Positions 44,694 through 55,311 are shown, numbered from the stretch's first letter. The stretch: 64,000 nucleotides of DNA from Lepidodermella squamata (GCA_047495785.1 JBLDXI010000025.1:434001-498000); one strand, 5' to 3'. The notes: generated from the sequence alone by a model not told the origin. Program-made: numbers and translations.

Positions 44694-45157
44694 AAAATGT
44701 TAAGCTAGATTTTTTATGAAATAATGATTATTACTAATTTTGAGCAACATGAAAGGATCGAGGAAATTTTCCCAAGTAGGTAGCCAGCAATATATTTCGA
44801 TTTAAATTTTTCAAGCGGGAACCCCATATACAATCCATTCCAAATTCAACCAATTTCATTTTTATATCAAAACTCGCTGTAATTTCGAAAGTTAGCCGCT
44901 ATAGTTCATTGAGCGCCAATAAAATTGCACGGAAACCTAGGCGGGCCTGGAAATGTGCGTGCTTTGTTGAAGAAGACTTCTATTTGCAACTAATTAAAAT
45001 TACAATCATCAACTGAATCGTCATTTCAAACCTCAAGTTTGCTCAGTATTTTCTGTTTGTCTGCCTGTCCGAGTTGATTGGCGAAGATAGAAAGAGGCGT
45101 TTCGCGGGGACAGATTTCAGACGATTTCAAAAGCAACGATTTCCTTCACTAACAATC
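44694..45157. other. Divergent promoter region of two channel genes
   Basis: 464 bases between head-to-head channel genes. It carries the TTGATTGGCGAAG version of the conserved element at 45073-45085, about 75 bases before the chosen start at 45158. An upstream in-frame ATG at 45074 lies within this element. Confidence 0.45.
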
Positions 45158-46282
45158 ATGCTGCTGGCGTTGATCGTTCTCTCGTTCAGTCTACCGAGCG
45201 GCGTGGAAAGTATTGCGAAGCTTCTGGAGCCTCGAACTGTCGAAATGATAGGGATATGTCCTGAATTGCTATCTCAGCGCTATTCACCGAATTGCGAGGC
45301 CTACAACCAGCCCCGTTGCCGCCCAGTTAGTCCTGCATTACAACTAATCGTGCAAAACCTGCATGGCGTCGATGACGTTTCTGAAAGCTTCGAAATAGCT
45401 GCACGTCTCTCCATTAATTGGTTTGTTTCATGCAAAGCTCGCCGATTTGGAAACGCAACTTTCTTTTCTAACCTCGACCTATTCTGGCGACCGCTTCTTG
45501 AGCATTCAAACTCGTTGGACAACGCCGCGCTGAATGGGCTCGCTAGTTATTTGCGAGTTCAAACCGACGCGAATCGTACAGCAGTCATTTTCGATTATTC
45601 GTTCACTGGCGTGTTCAAATCTGTTTGTGATTTGAAGCTCGAAGCTTTCCCGTTCGACAAGCAGGAGTGCAAAGTTGAAATCCTATTCCTGCACCTAGGA
45701 TACGGCGTTCAAATCGATGACGTGGTTGTTGTCATGTCAAAGTATGAAGCAGACAACCAAGGCGAATGGCTCCTTCACGGCATAACATCATCAAAGGAAA
45801 CATACGATGGCAACCCTTTGAAGAATAACATTGCAACGTGGCATTTTTCATTGAAGAGAAACCCGAATTTCTACATCAACACTTTGATGGTTCCTTGTGC
45901 TTTGCTGACGCTCTCTGTAATTGCGGCTTTCATATTAGATCCAGCAATGCCAGACCGTTCCATCTTTGCTGTTACAGTGCTATTGGCCCTGCTGTTTCTC
46001 GAGGGCCAAGTGCTGACCCACGTCCCCGTCAAACCGGTTCGTATCTTCTTGCTGAATTTCGCTGATCTCATGACTGGCTTATCCTACCTGTGCACTCTCT
46101 ATGACATGGTTATTTGCTGCCTTGCGCGTTCTTATCATGAATGGTTCGTGCATAGAAAGAAAATCTGTTTTATCCTAGTTAGCAATGGCCGTATTATTGA
46201 CATTTTCTTGGCTCTTCTGTCGCTGGCTGTCTACTTGGCTATCATTATCTATGCTGTTACATTTGCTAACCATGCAAACTAG
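45158..46282 (+). CDS. Cys-loop ligand-gated ion channel subunit, subfamily B
   Basis: 374 residues, one exon. I start at 45158 (MLLALIVLSFSLPSGVES), which gives a signal peptide aligned with its paralogues. The longer frame from 45074 would add a basic 28-residue leader and swallow the promoter-like motif. Subfamily B marks: NLHGVDDVSESFEIAARL and DPAMPDRSIFAVTVLLAL in M1-M2. Cys-loop CDLKLEAFPFDKQEC. Loop C (GITSSKETYDGNPLKNN) has no vicinal cysteines. Short M3-M4 loop (YHEWFVHRKKICF). First of four plus-strand members; it faces the subfamily A gene at 47179 tail to tail. Confidence 0.93.
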   Translation: MLLALIVLSFSLPSGVESIAKLLEPRTVEMIGICPELLSQRYSPNCEAYNQPRCRPVSPALQLIVQNLHGVDDVSESFEIAARLSINWFVSCKARRFGNATFFSNLDLFWRPLLEHSNSLDNAALNGLASYLRVQTDANRTAVIFDYSFTGVFKSVCDLKLEAFPFDKQECKVEILFLHLGYGVQIDDVVVVMSKYEADNQGEWLLHGITSSKETYDGNPLKNNIATWHFSLKRNPNFYINTLMVPCALLTLSVIAAFILDPAMPDRSIFAVTVLLALLFLEGQVLTHVPVKPVRIFLLNFADLMTGLSYLCTLYDMVICCLARSYHEWFVHRKKICFILVSNGRIIDIFLALLSLAVYLAIIIYAVTFANHAN

Positions 46283-47178
46283 CGAACACAATTTTAGGCG
46301 CCTGCGTTCCATCTTCTTTTCAGCTGATTTCAATAAAATATGACATGAATCTTAAATTTGAAATGTTTCGAAAAAACAGTTCTTGAACAGTGACTTTTGT
46401 TGGCAGCCGAACTTGTTACGAGATGGATGACAATACAACTGAGCCGTTTTATGACTTCAGGAAATGGGGCATTTGAAATTGTGAAGCTAGTACATACATA
46501 GAACAAAAGAGCTATCGCCCATGGGCTTGGATTTTAAGATTCCTCAACACACTTCATAAAAAAATACCTTTTCTGGGTGCAATGTTGGATCCCGGATCCC
46601 GGAATTGCCAGAAAAGGAAAACAAATTTTTTGCTGGATAGTCGATCAATTCATCAGTGGAAAAACGCATTAAATAGTATGACACATCGCCATTTTGCATT
46701 GAATAAAAAAACGCAAGGGTAGAAAACAAGTAAAAAATCTATGTATAAAAAAATTCGTCTTGAGTTGAGGAATCCTAGAATTCAAGTCCCGCAGTCATAG
46801 CACTCACACCTGAGAAGCATCTGATTCGCTAATGGTCGGGTTCTTCTCAAGAAATGAATCATGTAATTGGAGGATGCAACCGAGCCCCTGCTATTACTTA
46901 TGCCAAAACCCATTTTTGCCTCAGTTACAAAAATCCTATTTGTCGCCTCGATCAGATGCATTTTCCGCTATATAGTTTCGAGCCCATACAGCTGCTAATA
47001 ATTCGAAGGAAATGAAGCTTTATTTATATTCCATCCTATTATTTCATTTGGTTTTACTTTCGATTGCTATTGATATTTTGGTTCAGAAGTATAGAAAGTG
47101 TGACAAGCTGACAACTATTGCTCATAGTATAAAAAGGATGAATAACGTTGATCAAATCCATTACAAATCAGGATGAAA
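46283..47178. other. Convergent 3' flanks, unit 1
   Basis: AATAAA at 46334. AT-rich, with no other gene or clear repeat. Corresponds to the interval between the tail-to-tail genes of the first repeated pair. Confidence 0.45.
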
Positions 47179-48369
47179 TCAGTCCTCGGAGCGATCAATC
47201 ACGTTGAAGGTTTGAGGATTCACAGATTTCGCCGACTGGCGTGCAAAGCCTACGGCATAGATAATAATTCCAATATAAAAAGCGAGGGAGATCAGACCCA
47301 CGATCACGTCGATTATTCGCCCATTGCAGATACGAATGCAACCGATATATCTCTTGTGAGAAAACCACTCATCGTACGACCGAGAAACGCAGCATATAGC
47401 CATATCATACAGCGTACAAAGGTAAGCTAACAAGGTCATGAGATCGGTGAAGTTCAAGAGGAAAATACGAATAGGTTTGACAGGGACGTGGGTCAAGACT
47501 TGGCCCTCGAGAAAAATCAGAGCTAGCAGCACTGTTACAGCAAAAATCGACCGATCAGCCTCGTTGGGATCTAAGAAGAACGCTGCGATTACGGAGAATG
47601 CAAGCAAAGCGCAAGGGATCATCAGGGTATTGATGTAGTAATCCGGGTTCCTTGCTAAATTGAAGTAGAATGTGGCGATGCTGTTGGTTCCGAACTCAGT
47701 GGTGTTATAGTGATTTTCCACGGAAGCGTTATTGCTTATCAAGGACCATTCGCCGTCCATCTCTGCATCCAATTTTAAGATCAACAAAGTGGCACTTTTT
47801 ATCTGAACCCCAGTTTCATATTGCAAGATGACAAATTTCATTTTGCATTCCTGCGTGTCAAACGGAAATGCCTCAAGTTCCAAGTCGCAAATCGACTTGA
47901 AAACGCCCGTGAACATGTAATCGAATTGCACTACCGACGAATTTTCATAGGTCATCACAAACAGTTGAACTCCGAAATCAGTCATAGCAGCATTTTCGAA
48001 GGAGTTTGAGTGTTCAACTAGTGGGCGCCAGAACATGCCGAGGTTCGAGAAGAATGTTGCTCCTCTATCTTTGAAGGCTTCACATGGGGCCGTCCAAGAT
48101 ACTTTCAGCTGGCCGGCGACTTCGAAACTTTCCGAGACGTCATCGACGTCATGAAACGCCTGCAGGTCCATTCTCATTTCAACGTTAGTGACTTTACAAT
48201 TAAGCCCGTTAGAAGCCTCGCAATCTGGCGAGAGGCGCTGCGCTTGGAGTTTCGGGCACTTTGATACCATCTCGACCGCAAGCGGTTCTTGAAGTTCGGC
48301 ACCATCAATTGGCACCATCAATGCAGCACACGATTGGCTGAGTGTTAGAAGTAGGAAAATTTTAAGCAT
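47179..48369 (-). CDS. Cys-loop ligand-gated ion channel subunit, subfamily A
   Basis: 396 residues, one exon. Signal peptide MLKIFLLLTLSQSCAAL. Subfamily A marks FHDVDDVSESFEVAGQLKVSW and DPNEADRSIFAVTVLLAL. Cys-loop CDLELEAFPFDTQEC. Loop C SNNASVENHYNTTEF is without paired cysteines and carries sequons. M4 VGLISLAFYIGIIIYAVGF is followed by a 20-residue acidic tail longer than in its paralogues. The reverse-strand ATTGGCAGTTAC element lies about 60 bases upstream of the start. Confidence 0.93.
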   Translation of the reverse strand: MLKIFLLLTLSQSCAALMVPIDGAELQEPLAVEMVSKCPKLQAQRLSPDCEASNGLNCKVTNVEMRMDLQAFHDVDDVSESFEVAGQLKVSWTAPCEAFKDRGATFFSNLGMFWRPLVEHSNSFENAAMTDFGVQLFVMTYENSSVVQFDYMFTGVFKSICDLELEAFPFDTQECKMKFVILQYETGVQIKSATLLILKLDAEMDGEWSLISNNASVENHYNTTEFGTNSIATFYFNLARNPDYYINTLMIPCALLAFSVIAAFFLDPNEADRSIFAVTVLLALIFLEGQVLTHVPVKPIRIFLLNFTDLMTLLAYLCTLYDMAICCVSRSYDEWFSHKRYIGCIRICNGRIIDVIVGLISLAFYIGIIIYAVGFARQSAKSVNPQTFNVIDRSED

Positions 48370-48424
48370 TTCACTATCAGGAATTTTGCTAAAATATACG
48401 GTTTACATTTTTCATATAAGATTG

Positions 48425-48438
48425 TAACTGCCAATCAA
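48425..48438 (-). promoter_or_regulatory. Conserved upstream element, minus strand
   Basis: Read on the minus strand: TTGATTGGCAGTTAC, about 57-70 bases before the start at 48369. It matches the element in front of the 8336 and 11914 genes. Confidence 0.45.
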
Positions 48439-49667
48439 GTTTAGAGGCCTAAGTAGCGGAAACTTCAGTTGGTAAACACTGAAAACGAAACCTTGAAAAG
48501 CTACTTTCATACCAGCATTCAACGATCTATCTGATGCTTATTGGGAAACCAGACACTTGGCATCATTTACTTTCACTTAGCGAGCTGCGCAGTTGCAGTT
48601 ATTTCCATATAGGAAAATGCTGTTGACACAAAAACTAAATCGATCCGGATTCACGGTTTACGCTATTTACGATCCGGACAAAAAATTTCCGGAAAACATC
48701 GCTCAAAAAAGTAAATAAAGCAGCCACTCACAACTACGCACTTGAAAATTACCGGCTGGAGGCAATTAGACACGGCTCTCACCTTGCAAGACTAAAAATG
48801 TAAATTTAGACTTTGGATAGTCAAAAAGCCAATTCTTCAAAAGTTGATCCAAAATAATCGCCAAGAATGACCTCAAATACAATAAATGTTGATCAATTTT
48901 TCCAAATATATCAATTTCCGAAAAATCCTCCGCACATTTCCACCAAGCTCCATCGACCCGCCAAGCTCACCCAGTGCGACTGGGACCTCTCAGGACACCT
49001 ACGTCGACGAACTCGCTCTCGCCATCAATTTTCCGGTTTTTGTGGAGGCTGAGGCACACGAGTTAGTCTCGAGACAGTTGATGATTTTTTCTAAAAAGTG
49101 GAAACCCCTGAATCCTCACAATTTTTGCTGAATAATCTGCAATTTCAAGCCGGGTCGGGTGGTAACTTGGATTTCATTTATAAATTGGGAGTGATTGCAA
49201 CTTTGATTTCATTTCATCCGAAATCAAGTTGCAATTACTCATACAATTTGGAAAACGGGATAGTTGGGACTCCACTGGCCCAACTCTGGGTGGAGACGGC
49301 AGGTGGCTAAGAGGCACACATACTGAAATAGACACATGCTGCTGCTCCGTCTGTGTCATTCCGGCACGTGTGAACTGTAGGGGCACAGTTGACCTGCGTG
49401 CATCCTGAACCCCAATAGGTTGGAGGGAGGGAGCACAGCGCGTATGCGCATCCAAGAATGGAAACTGTAGTCAGCACTTTCTCGACTGATGTACATACTT
49501 CAGCATAGTCACGTAATGATGTACGCAGCTGATTGCTTAGTTGAACCGCTGATGTTTGCCAAGTTTCTGCATGGCTGAATGTAAACTTTAATTAGCGGCG
49601 AGAGAAGGAGGCAGACAAAGGAGAAAGCGATTTCAAACCCACCAACATCAACAGCTTGCCAACATCA
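48439..49667. other. Divergent interval, units 1-2
   Basis: Between the starts of the 48369 and 49668 channel genes. Contains the hairpin at 49182-49249. Short frames (48867-49131) read proline-rich and are not recognised. TTTAATTAGCGGCGAGAG at about 49588 resembles the upstream element of the other subfamily B genes. Confidence 0.45.
49182..49249. ncRNA. Candidate miRNA-precursor-like hairpin
   Basis: A 68-base fold. The 5' arm AAATTGGGAGTGATTGCAAC and its continuation TTTGATTT pair almost fully with the 3' arm (AAATCAAGTTGCAATTACTC, then ATACAATTT), giving about 26 pairs with one or two small bulges and a loop of about 10 bases. Size and single short loop fit a pre-miRNA; a tiny foldback element would look similar. 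Strand cannot be told. Confidence 0.35.
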
Positions 49668-50786
49668 ATGCTTGTAGTATTGCTAGTCTTCTCATTCAGC
49701 CTGCTGAGGGACGCGAAAAGTGACGCGCGGCTTCGGGAGCCTCTAACTGTTGAAATGATAGAGAGATGCCCCGCATTGCGATCCCAGCGCTATTCGCCGG
49801 CATGCGAGGCCTACAATGGGCGAAATTGCACACAAACTCGTCTTTTGCTGGCCCTGTACATGGATAACCTTCACGGCGTCGATGACGTGTCTGAGAGTTT
49901 CGAAATAGCTGCTCGCCTTGACATTATTTGGAGCGGTCCTTGTGAATACCGAAACGAAAAAAACACGACTTTCTTCACTGACCTCGACCTGATGTGGCGG
50001 CCGCTCATTGAGCACTCAAACTCGTTAGACAACGCTGCGATGAATGGATTTGGCGGTCAGTTGTATGTTTCCGCCATCAAAAATGATTCAAGCGTGATGT
50101 TCGAGTACACGCTCACCGGCGTCTTCAAATCTGTTTGCGATTTGAAGCTGGAAGCTTTCCCGTTTGACAAGCAGGAATGCAAAATCGACATTGTGATCTT
50201 GCAGCTTGGATACGGCGTTGTTATTTCAACCGTAATAAATACACAATCAGAAGAAGACAACCAGGCTGAATGGCTCCTCTACCACGTTAATGCATCAAAG
50301 CAAACATACAATGGAGATCCCTCGAGGAATAACTTTGCAACGTGGCATTTCTCATTGAAAAGAGACCCGAATTTCTACATCAACACGTTGATGGTTCCTT
50401 GTGCTTTGCTAGCTCTCTCCGTGATTGCGGCTTTCATATTAGATCCAGCTATGCCAGATCGTTCGATCTTCGTCGTTACTGTGCTATTGGCCCTGATTTT
50501 TCTCGAGGGCCAGGTGCTGACCCACGTCCCAGTCAAACCAGTTCGCTTTTTCCTGCTGAATTTCACTGATCTCGTGACTGGTTTGTCCTACATGTGCACC
50601 CTCTATGATATGATTATTTGCTGCTTAGCTCGATCATATAATGATTGGTTCAATCAAAAGAGGAAAGTCGTCTGCATCTGGCTGAGCAAATGTCGAATTA
50701 TTGACGTATTCGTTGCTCTCCTGTCGTTCGCTATCTACTTGGCCATTGTTATCTATGCTGTAACCTTTGCTAGCCAGTCAAACTAA
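49668..50786 (+). CDS. Cys-loop ligand-gated ion channel subunit, subfamily B
   Basis: 372 residues, one exon. Start at the ATG 49668 (MLVVLLVFSFSLLRDAKS); the frame is open a few codons further up but without ATG. Cys-loop CDLKLEAFPFDKQEC, M2 DRSIFVVTVLLALIFLEG, loop C HVNASKQTYNGDPSRNN without paired cysteines. The M3-M4 loop is about 20 residues (SYNDWFNQKRKVVCIW). Differs from the other B genes by LMW in loop A and VVTV in M2. Convergent with the 52085 gene. Confidence 0.93.
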   Translation: MLVVLLVFSFSLLRDAKSDARLREPLTVEMIERCPALRSQRYSPACEAYNGRNCTQTRLLLALYMDNLHGVDDVSESFEIAARLDIIWSGPCEYRNEKNTTFFTDLDLMWRPLIEHSNSLDNAAMNGFGGQLYVSAIKNDSSVMFEYTLTGVFKSVCDLKLEAFPFDKQECKIDIVILQLGYGVVISTVINTQSEEDNQAEWLLYHVNASKQTYNGDPSRNNFATWHFSLKRDPNFYINTLMVPCALLALSVIAAFILDPAMPDRSIFVVTVLLALIFLEGQVLTHVPVKPVRFFLLNFTDLVTGLSYMCTLYDMIICCLARSYNDWFNQKRKVVCIWLSKCRIIDVFVALLSFAIYLAIVIYAVTFASQSN

Positions 50787-51294
50787 TCCTCGCTTTCGGC
50801 TTATACTGATCTATTTTTTAAATAATTAGGATGAATATGAATATCTGATCTGAATTTGTATCTGCGATTGATTTGATATCTAATTTCCTCAGCCGCATAA
50901 TCAAATAACGGTTTTGAATGGATAATTAAACGGAATTGAGAAAAAAGTATTTGCCAAAGAGTAAGAATACAGTGCTCCCTCGATATAAGCAACCCCGATA
51001 AGAGCAATCCCTCGTTATTAGCAACATTTTTTTAGATCCCGCTGATTTTATTTGTTGAAAAATTATGTTTCGACAATTGAACATTTTTACATGATAAGTT
51101 TTTATTTACTTGAAAACTGTGTTTATCTTAGCAATACAAATGTAATGCTGTTAGCGGCGAAAAAGACCTGGCGACGCACATATGATTCATCCCTAGCACT
51201 TTAACAGCCCTCAATAAGAGCAACCCTCGATAAGAGCTATTGCGTGGACTTTGAATCGAATTGGAGCCTTAACTGTATAATGCCGTTGCATTTG
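50787..51294. other. 3' flank with CGATAAGAGCAA repeats
   Basis: Direct repeats of CTCGATAAGAGCAA type: at 50977-51022 (CTCGATATAAGCAACCCCG and CGATAAGAGCAATCCCTCG) and at 51211-51240 (CAATAAGAGCAACCCTCGA). They resemble ends of a Tc1/pogo-like element, but I find no inverted partner. Confidence 0.45.
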
Positions 51295-51401
51295 TGGACC
51301 GTCAGATTCTGACCTCAAAGATCTCGGATCGTCTGCAGCCGAAGAAACTTTCTTCGGCTGCAGACGATCCGAGATCTTTGAGGTCAGAATCTGACGGTCC
51401 A
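51295..51401. repeat. Perfect 107-base palindrome
   Basis: Two 53-base arms that are exact reverse complements around a single C at 51348. The arms begin TGGACCGTCAGATTCTGACC and meet at GCCGAAGAAA-C-TTTCTTCGGC. No mismatch is seen. No homology to flanking genes. Confidence 0.95.
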
Positions 51402-51960
51402 TAGAGGATAAAGCGATCTGTTCAACGTTCAACTATCTGCTGAATTTCAATCGTAACAATGCAGAGTACGCCTAATTTGCGAATTCACTATTATTGTTTT
51501 TGCACTCAACTCCGCAGACAATTGGCATTCGCCTGCGATAACATCCAGATGATCTGATTGGACTCCCAAAACAAAAGATGCAAACTTCTACCTATGATAC
51601 CCCCATGTATGAACACCATCATGTGCGGATCGTTGCCGTCAGCTTTATTCAGTTTGAAAACACGACGCGACTCAAGACTCAAGAGATGTTAAGGTACACG
51701 CGACTATAACCCGAGTCGATCATAAAGCACGAAAATCATTGTAATATCTGCCGTTGAATGAAATCGTTCGGCCACGCTCGCTTATTTTCCCGCGCTGAAT
51801 TAAAAAATTCTTAAATTGATCCAATGCATTATTTATTTATTATTAATGTATTATAAAGGATAATATAATAATAAATATTACTTATAGGTATATACTGCAT
51901 AATCGAATCGACTGAATTGCCCGGAAAGACGAAAAGATGTATAAATGCGGGTTCAGTTTT

Positions 51961-52055
51961 TCAATTTTTTAATTGTCCCGCTTGCCTTGCTAAGCAGGCT
52001 GCATTGAGTAACGTTCCGATATAGAAAGCGAGAGAGATCAGTCCTACGATAATAC
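51961..52055 (-). pseudogene. Relic of a channel gene: M4 and C-terminus only
   Basis: Minus-strand reading RIIVGLISLAFYIGTLLNAA followed by CLARQAGQLKN and stop matches the end of subfamily A genes (VGLISLAFYIGIIIYAVGFARQ). It lies just downstream of the intact 52085 gene; the rest of the copy is gone. Remnant of a former tandem copy or partial duplication. Confidence 0.8.
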
Positions 52056-52084
52056 GATACGATGCTCAGTAGGCTAATTTTACT

Positions 52085-53227
52085 TCAAGTTTTGGCTGAT
52101 ATATTTTCTCGGCGAGCAAATCCAACAGCATAGAAAAATATACCGATGTAAAAAGCGAGGGAGATCAGGCCCACGATCACGTCGATTATTCGCCCGTTGC
52201 AAATGCGAATGCAGCAGACATGCCTCTTGTGAGAAAACCACTTATCGTAAGACCGGGACACATAACATATGGCCATATCGTACAACGTACAAAGGTAAGC
52301 TAACAAGGTCATGAGATCGGTGAAGTTCAAGAGGAAAATACGAATCGGTTTAACAGGGACGTGGGTCAAGACTTGGCCCTCAAGAAAAATCAGAGCTAGC
52401 AGCACTGTTACAGCGAAAATCGACCGATCAGCCTCGTTGGGATCTAAGAAGAACGCTATGATTACTGAGAATGCTAGCAAGGCACAAGGAATCATCAGCG
52501 TGTTGATGTAATACTCGGGATTTCTTACTAGGGTTACGTAGATATCCGCGATGCTGTTACGCTTAAGCTTGTATTCTCCCACTGAAGCATAACCATTATT
52601 CAATAAAGCCCATTCACCGCTGACATCCTCCTCCGATATGGCGACAATCAATGTGGCATTTTTTATCCTCACGCCATCTTCCTTTTGCTGAATTAAGAAT
52701 TTCAATCGGCATTCTTGCGTGTCAAACGGAAATGCTTCGAGCTTCAGGTCGCACACCGACTTGAAAACACCCGTAAAAAAGTACTCAAAGTTTACTATCG
52801 ACGAATTTTCGGACGTCATCACGAACAGCTGAACACCGAAATCAGTCATAGCGGCGTTCTCGAAGGAGTTGGAGTGTTTAATCAGAGGCCGCCAAAACAA
52901 GCCGACGTTAGAGAAGAATGTTACACTTCGATTCGTGAAAGCTTCGCATGGAGCTGTCCAAGACACTTTCAACTGGCCGGCGACTTCGAAACTTTCTGAA
53001 ACATCGTCGACATCGTGAAAAGCCTGAATGGTCAACTGCATTCCAACTAGAGTAGCATTGCAATCAACATTGCCATAAGACTCGCGATCAGGCGAAAAGC
53101 GTTGCGCTCGAATCTCCGGGCATTTCGTTATCATTTCGACAGTGAGCGGTTCTTGAAGCTCAGCGTCATCAATTTCAGCCAACAGCGGGCTGAATTTAAG
53201 TGTAAGAAGTAGAATAATCGGAAACAT
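52085..53227 (-). CDS. Cys-loop ligand-gated ion channel subunit, subfamily A
   Basis: 380 residues, one exon. Signal peptide MFPIILLLTLKFSPLLA, Cys-loop CDLKLEAFPFDTQEC, M2 DRSIFAVTVLLALIFLEG. One of the family's conserved N-terminal cysteines is missing: FSPDRESYG here versus YSPDCEAY in its relatives, so an extra disulphide is probably lost. M3-M4 loop about 20 residues with HKRHVCCIRICNGR. Its M2-M3 coding tract (52224-52458) differs from the 57172 gene at only two bases. The conserved promoter element lies 32-48 bases upstream. Confidence 0.93.
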   Translation of the reverse strand: MFPIILLLTLKFSPLLAEIDDAELQEPLTVEMITKCPEIRAQRFSPDRESYGNVDCNATLVGMQLTIQAFHDVDDVSESFEVAGQLKVSWTAPCEAFTNRSVTFFSNVGLFWRPLIKHSNSFENAAMTDFGVQLFVMTSENSSIVNFEYFFTGVFKSVCDLKLEAFPFDTQECRLKFLIQQKEDGVRIKNATLIVAISEEDVSGEWALLNNGYASVGEYKLKRNSIADIYVTLVRNPEYYINTLMIPCALLAFSVIIAFFLDPNEADRSIFAVTVLLALIFLEGQVLTHVPVKPIRIFLLNFTDLMTLLAYLCTLYDMAICYVSRSYDKWFSHKRHVCCIRICNGRIIDVIVGLISLAFYIGIFFYAVGFARRENISAKT

Positions 53228-53258
53228 CCGATCGAATGAATTCTTTCTGGAATATACA

Positions 53259-53275
53259 ATGCAACTGCGCCTACT
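53259..53275 (-). promoter_or_regulatory. Conserved upstream element, minus strand
   Basis: Minus strand AGTAGGCGCAGTTGCATTG-like, matching the GGCGCAGTTGCATG half of the 8267 element. The ATTGG half is replaced by AGTAGG. Confidence 0.4.
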
Positions 53276-53621
53276 TGAATGTGAATAAAATCAGTTGGCA
53301 ACTGAATATAAACACAATTCTAGAGATACTTGTGGATAGAATTCAATCTCATATTGTCGTAACAAAATATTTACTTTCACTTAGCAAGAGCTGTTAGTAT
53401 CATTTGCCTGTTTGCTTCTCCGATTTTGTAATTAAAATCGGAAACACTGTACATTGGCCGAGCCGAGGTTCTTATTGCCTTACGGTAACCGAATTCGGAA
53501 AATGCAATCTAAAAGATCCTGCATACCTACGAAAATTCATAATTATTATCCGATCAAAAAAATCTACATATTCTGTTTGGGTATAATCACCGATTAATGG
53601 CTTTATTTTCATTTTGACACA

Positions 53622-53872
53622 TCGTTAGCAACGTTGAATAACTCGGATTTAGGCTTGTTTACATCCTTTTCAAGATCACGGGTGACAAGTAAAAAGCGAC
53701 CTTTTTACACGAATGAAGAAGCAAAAACAAAGGAGATTTTACTTGTCACCTATCACCTTGGAATGGAAGTAACCTAACATAATAAACATGACATCTTCTT
53801 TATCGTTTAGAAGTTTCGTTTAGAAATGGAAGTAAACAAGCCTAAATCCGAGTTATTCAGCGTCGCTAACGA
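53622..53872. mobile_element. 251-bp foldback element (MITE)
   Basis: Outer arms of 50 bases, TCGTTAGCRACGYTGAATAA onward, are inverted with four mismatches (53622-53671, 53823-53872). Inside is a second inverted pair, GGTGACAAGTAAAA (53681) and TTTTACTTGTCACC (53737). Almost the whole element can fold back. No coding capacity. Target duplication unclear. Confidence 0.85.
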
Positions 53873-53975
53873 CATTACTGGGGCAATGAATCTAACCAGC
53901 GAAAACCTTCAACAAAAACGATTTCATAAAAAGGGAACTCGCGAGCGAAGCAAGCTTTAGCTGACGGGTTTTTTC

Positions 53976-54842
53976 GGGGTGGTGATCGTAAGCTCCTTAA
54001 CCTTAACCCCACCTTAATTCCTCAAGTGCTAAGGTTGGTGATCGAAAGTTAAGGTCGCCCTTATCTTTAACTGTTTTTGCGAAATAAGGTCAACTTAAGT
54101 CGAGGTGTGATCAAATGCTTAGGTTAAGGGAATAAGTAAACATTTTGTACTTTTTAACAATAAGTAAGTGATCGAAAGAAAAAGACGCCTTAAAATGGAC
54201 TTAAGAAAATAAGTTAAGGGTTGTCACACCCCCAACTGGTTGTCGATATTTCACGAGGAAAAACCGGGTTTACCGGGCGTCGACGACTCTGTCGTGCCAC
54301 TGCGGACCTATGCCAAGGCATTGGTGTCGAGTTTTCCTGTAAATTGCGTAAAAATAATTATCGACAATGAAGAAAAGATAAGTTGGGTGATCGTATCACG
54401 ATTTTTCTTATCTTAGTGAAAGTTTTAGCGGCTACGGACAGGTGAGCAATCTTGAATTCGTAGAGCATCGCGGAGAAAATATGGGTTCCGCAATACTAGA
54501 AATATAATAGGATCGATTACAAAGCTTCTAATCTTGACCAATGAAAATATAGGACTGATAATTGGGACACAAATTTGTCTCTAGAAATGAGGCCATCTTT
54601 TGGCATTGTTGCGCAATCACTTAAGGTCACATTAACTTTGATCACTCAACTTACGAATCATAGTAAAACGTTAAGGTTGGTGATAGAACGGTATCGAGAT
54701 CCGGATAAGGTACGATAACATTCCTTTAAGTGGACCTTAACTAAGGTGTGTTTCGATCACACACCAATTTAAGGTCAACTTAGCAAAGTGAACTTAACTG
54801 AACAGTTACCACTTAAGTTAAGGTCCGTACGATCACCACCCC
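53976..54842. mobile_element. 867-bp TIR element with repeated GTGATCG motifs
   Basis: Ends GGGGTGGTGATCGTA are perfect inverted repeats; similarity continues as CCTTAACYTTAA. The interior repeats GGTTGGTGATCGAAAG- and CTTAAGTTAAGG-like words in both orientations. No open frame with a transposase. Eight-base flanks (gttttttc, gtttgtcg) are only loosely alike, so superfamily is open. Confidence 0.85.
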
Positions 54843-55311
54843 GTTTGTCGATTTTGAGTCTGAAAATTGGGGCAAAAATGCATTGTATCTTAGTGTGAAT
54901 CTATTTATTTTCTAACAAAAATCTTCACATTCCACAGAGTTGGAAACACTATTTCCAGACTTGTTGATAGGAATACAGTACAGTTTGGATTTTCGAGGGA
55001 TTTTCAATCGCAAATTCATTCTTCCGATTTTATTCCTATGAAAGAAAGCGCTCTATGAGACAGGAGGAAGAGGGAGGAGGCTCCATTAAAAACTTCGCGC
55101 CTTTATTTGCTCAGACGGTATCGCAAACAATCAAATGAAACAGCTAACCTGACTTTGACATCGAATGGTTTTCAGTTTGCTCGATTCTCACAATCCCGTC
55201 TGTCTGAATGTTCTTCCTGCGTCTAACTTAATTGGCGGAGAGAGAAGTAGCGGGACGAGAGGAGGAAAATTCAAGTGATTCAAGAAACAACCATTCAGCT
55301 GGCAAACAGGA
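54843..55311. other. Upstream region of third B-type channel gene
   Basis: TTAATTGGCGGAG at 55228-55240 is the subfamily B form of the conserved upstream element, about 72-84 bases before the start. GTCTGTCTGAATGT just before it recurs before the gene at 59168. Otherwise nothing seen. Confidence 0.5.
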
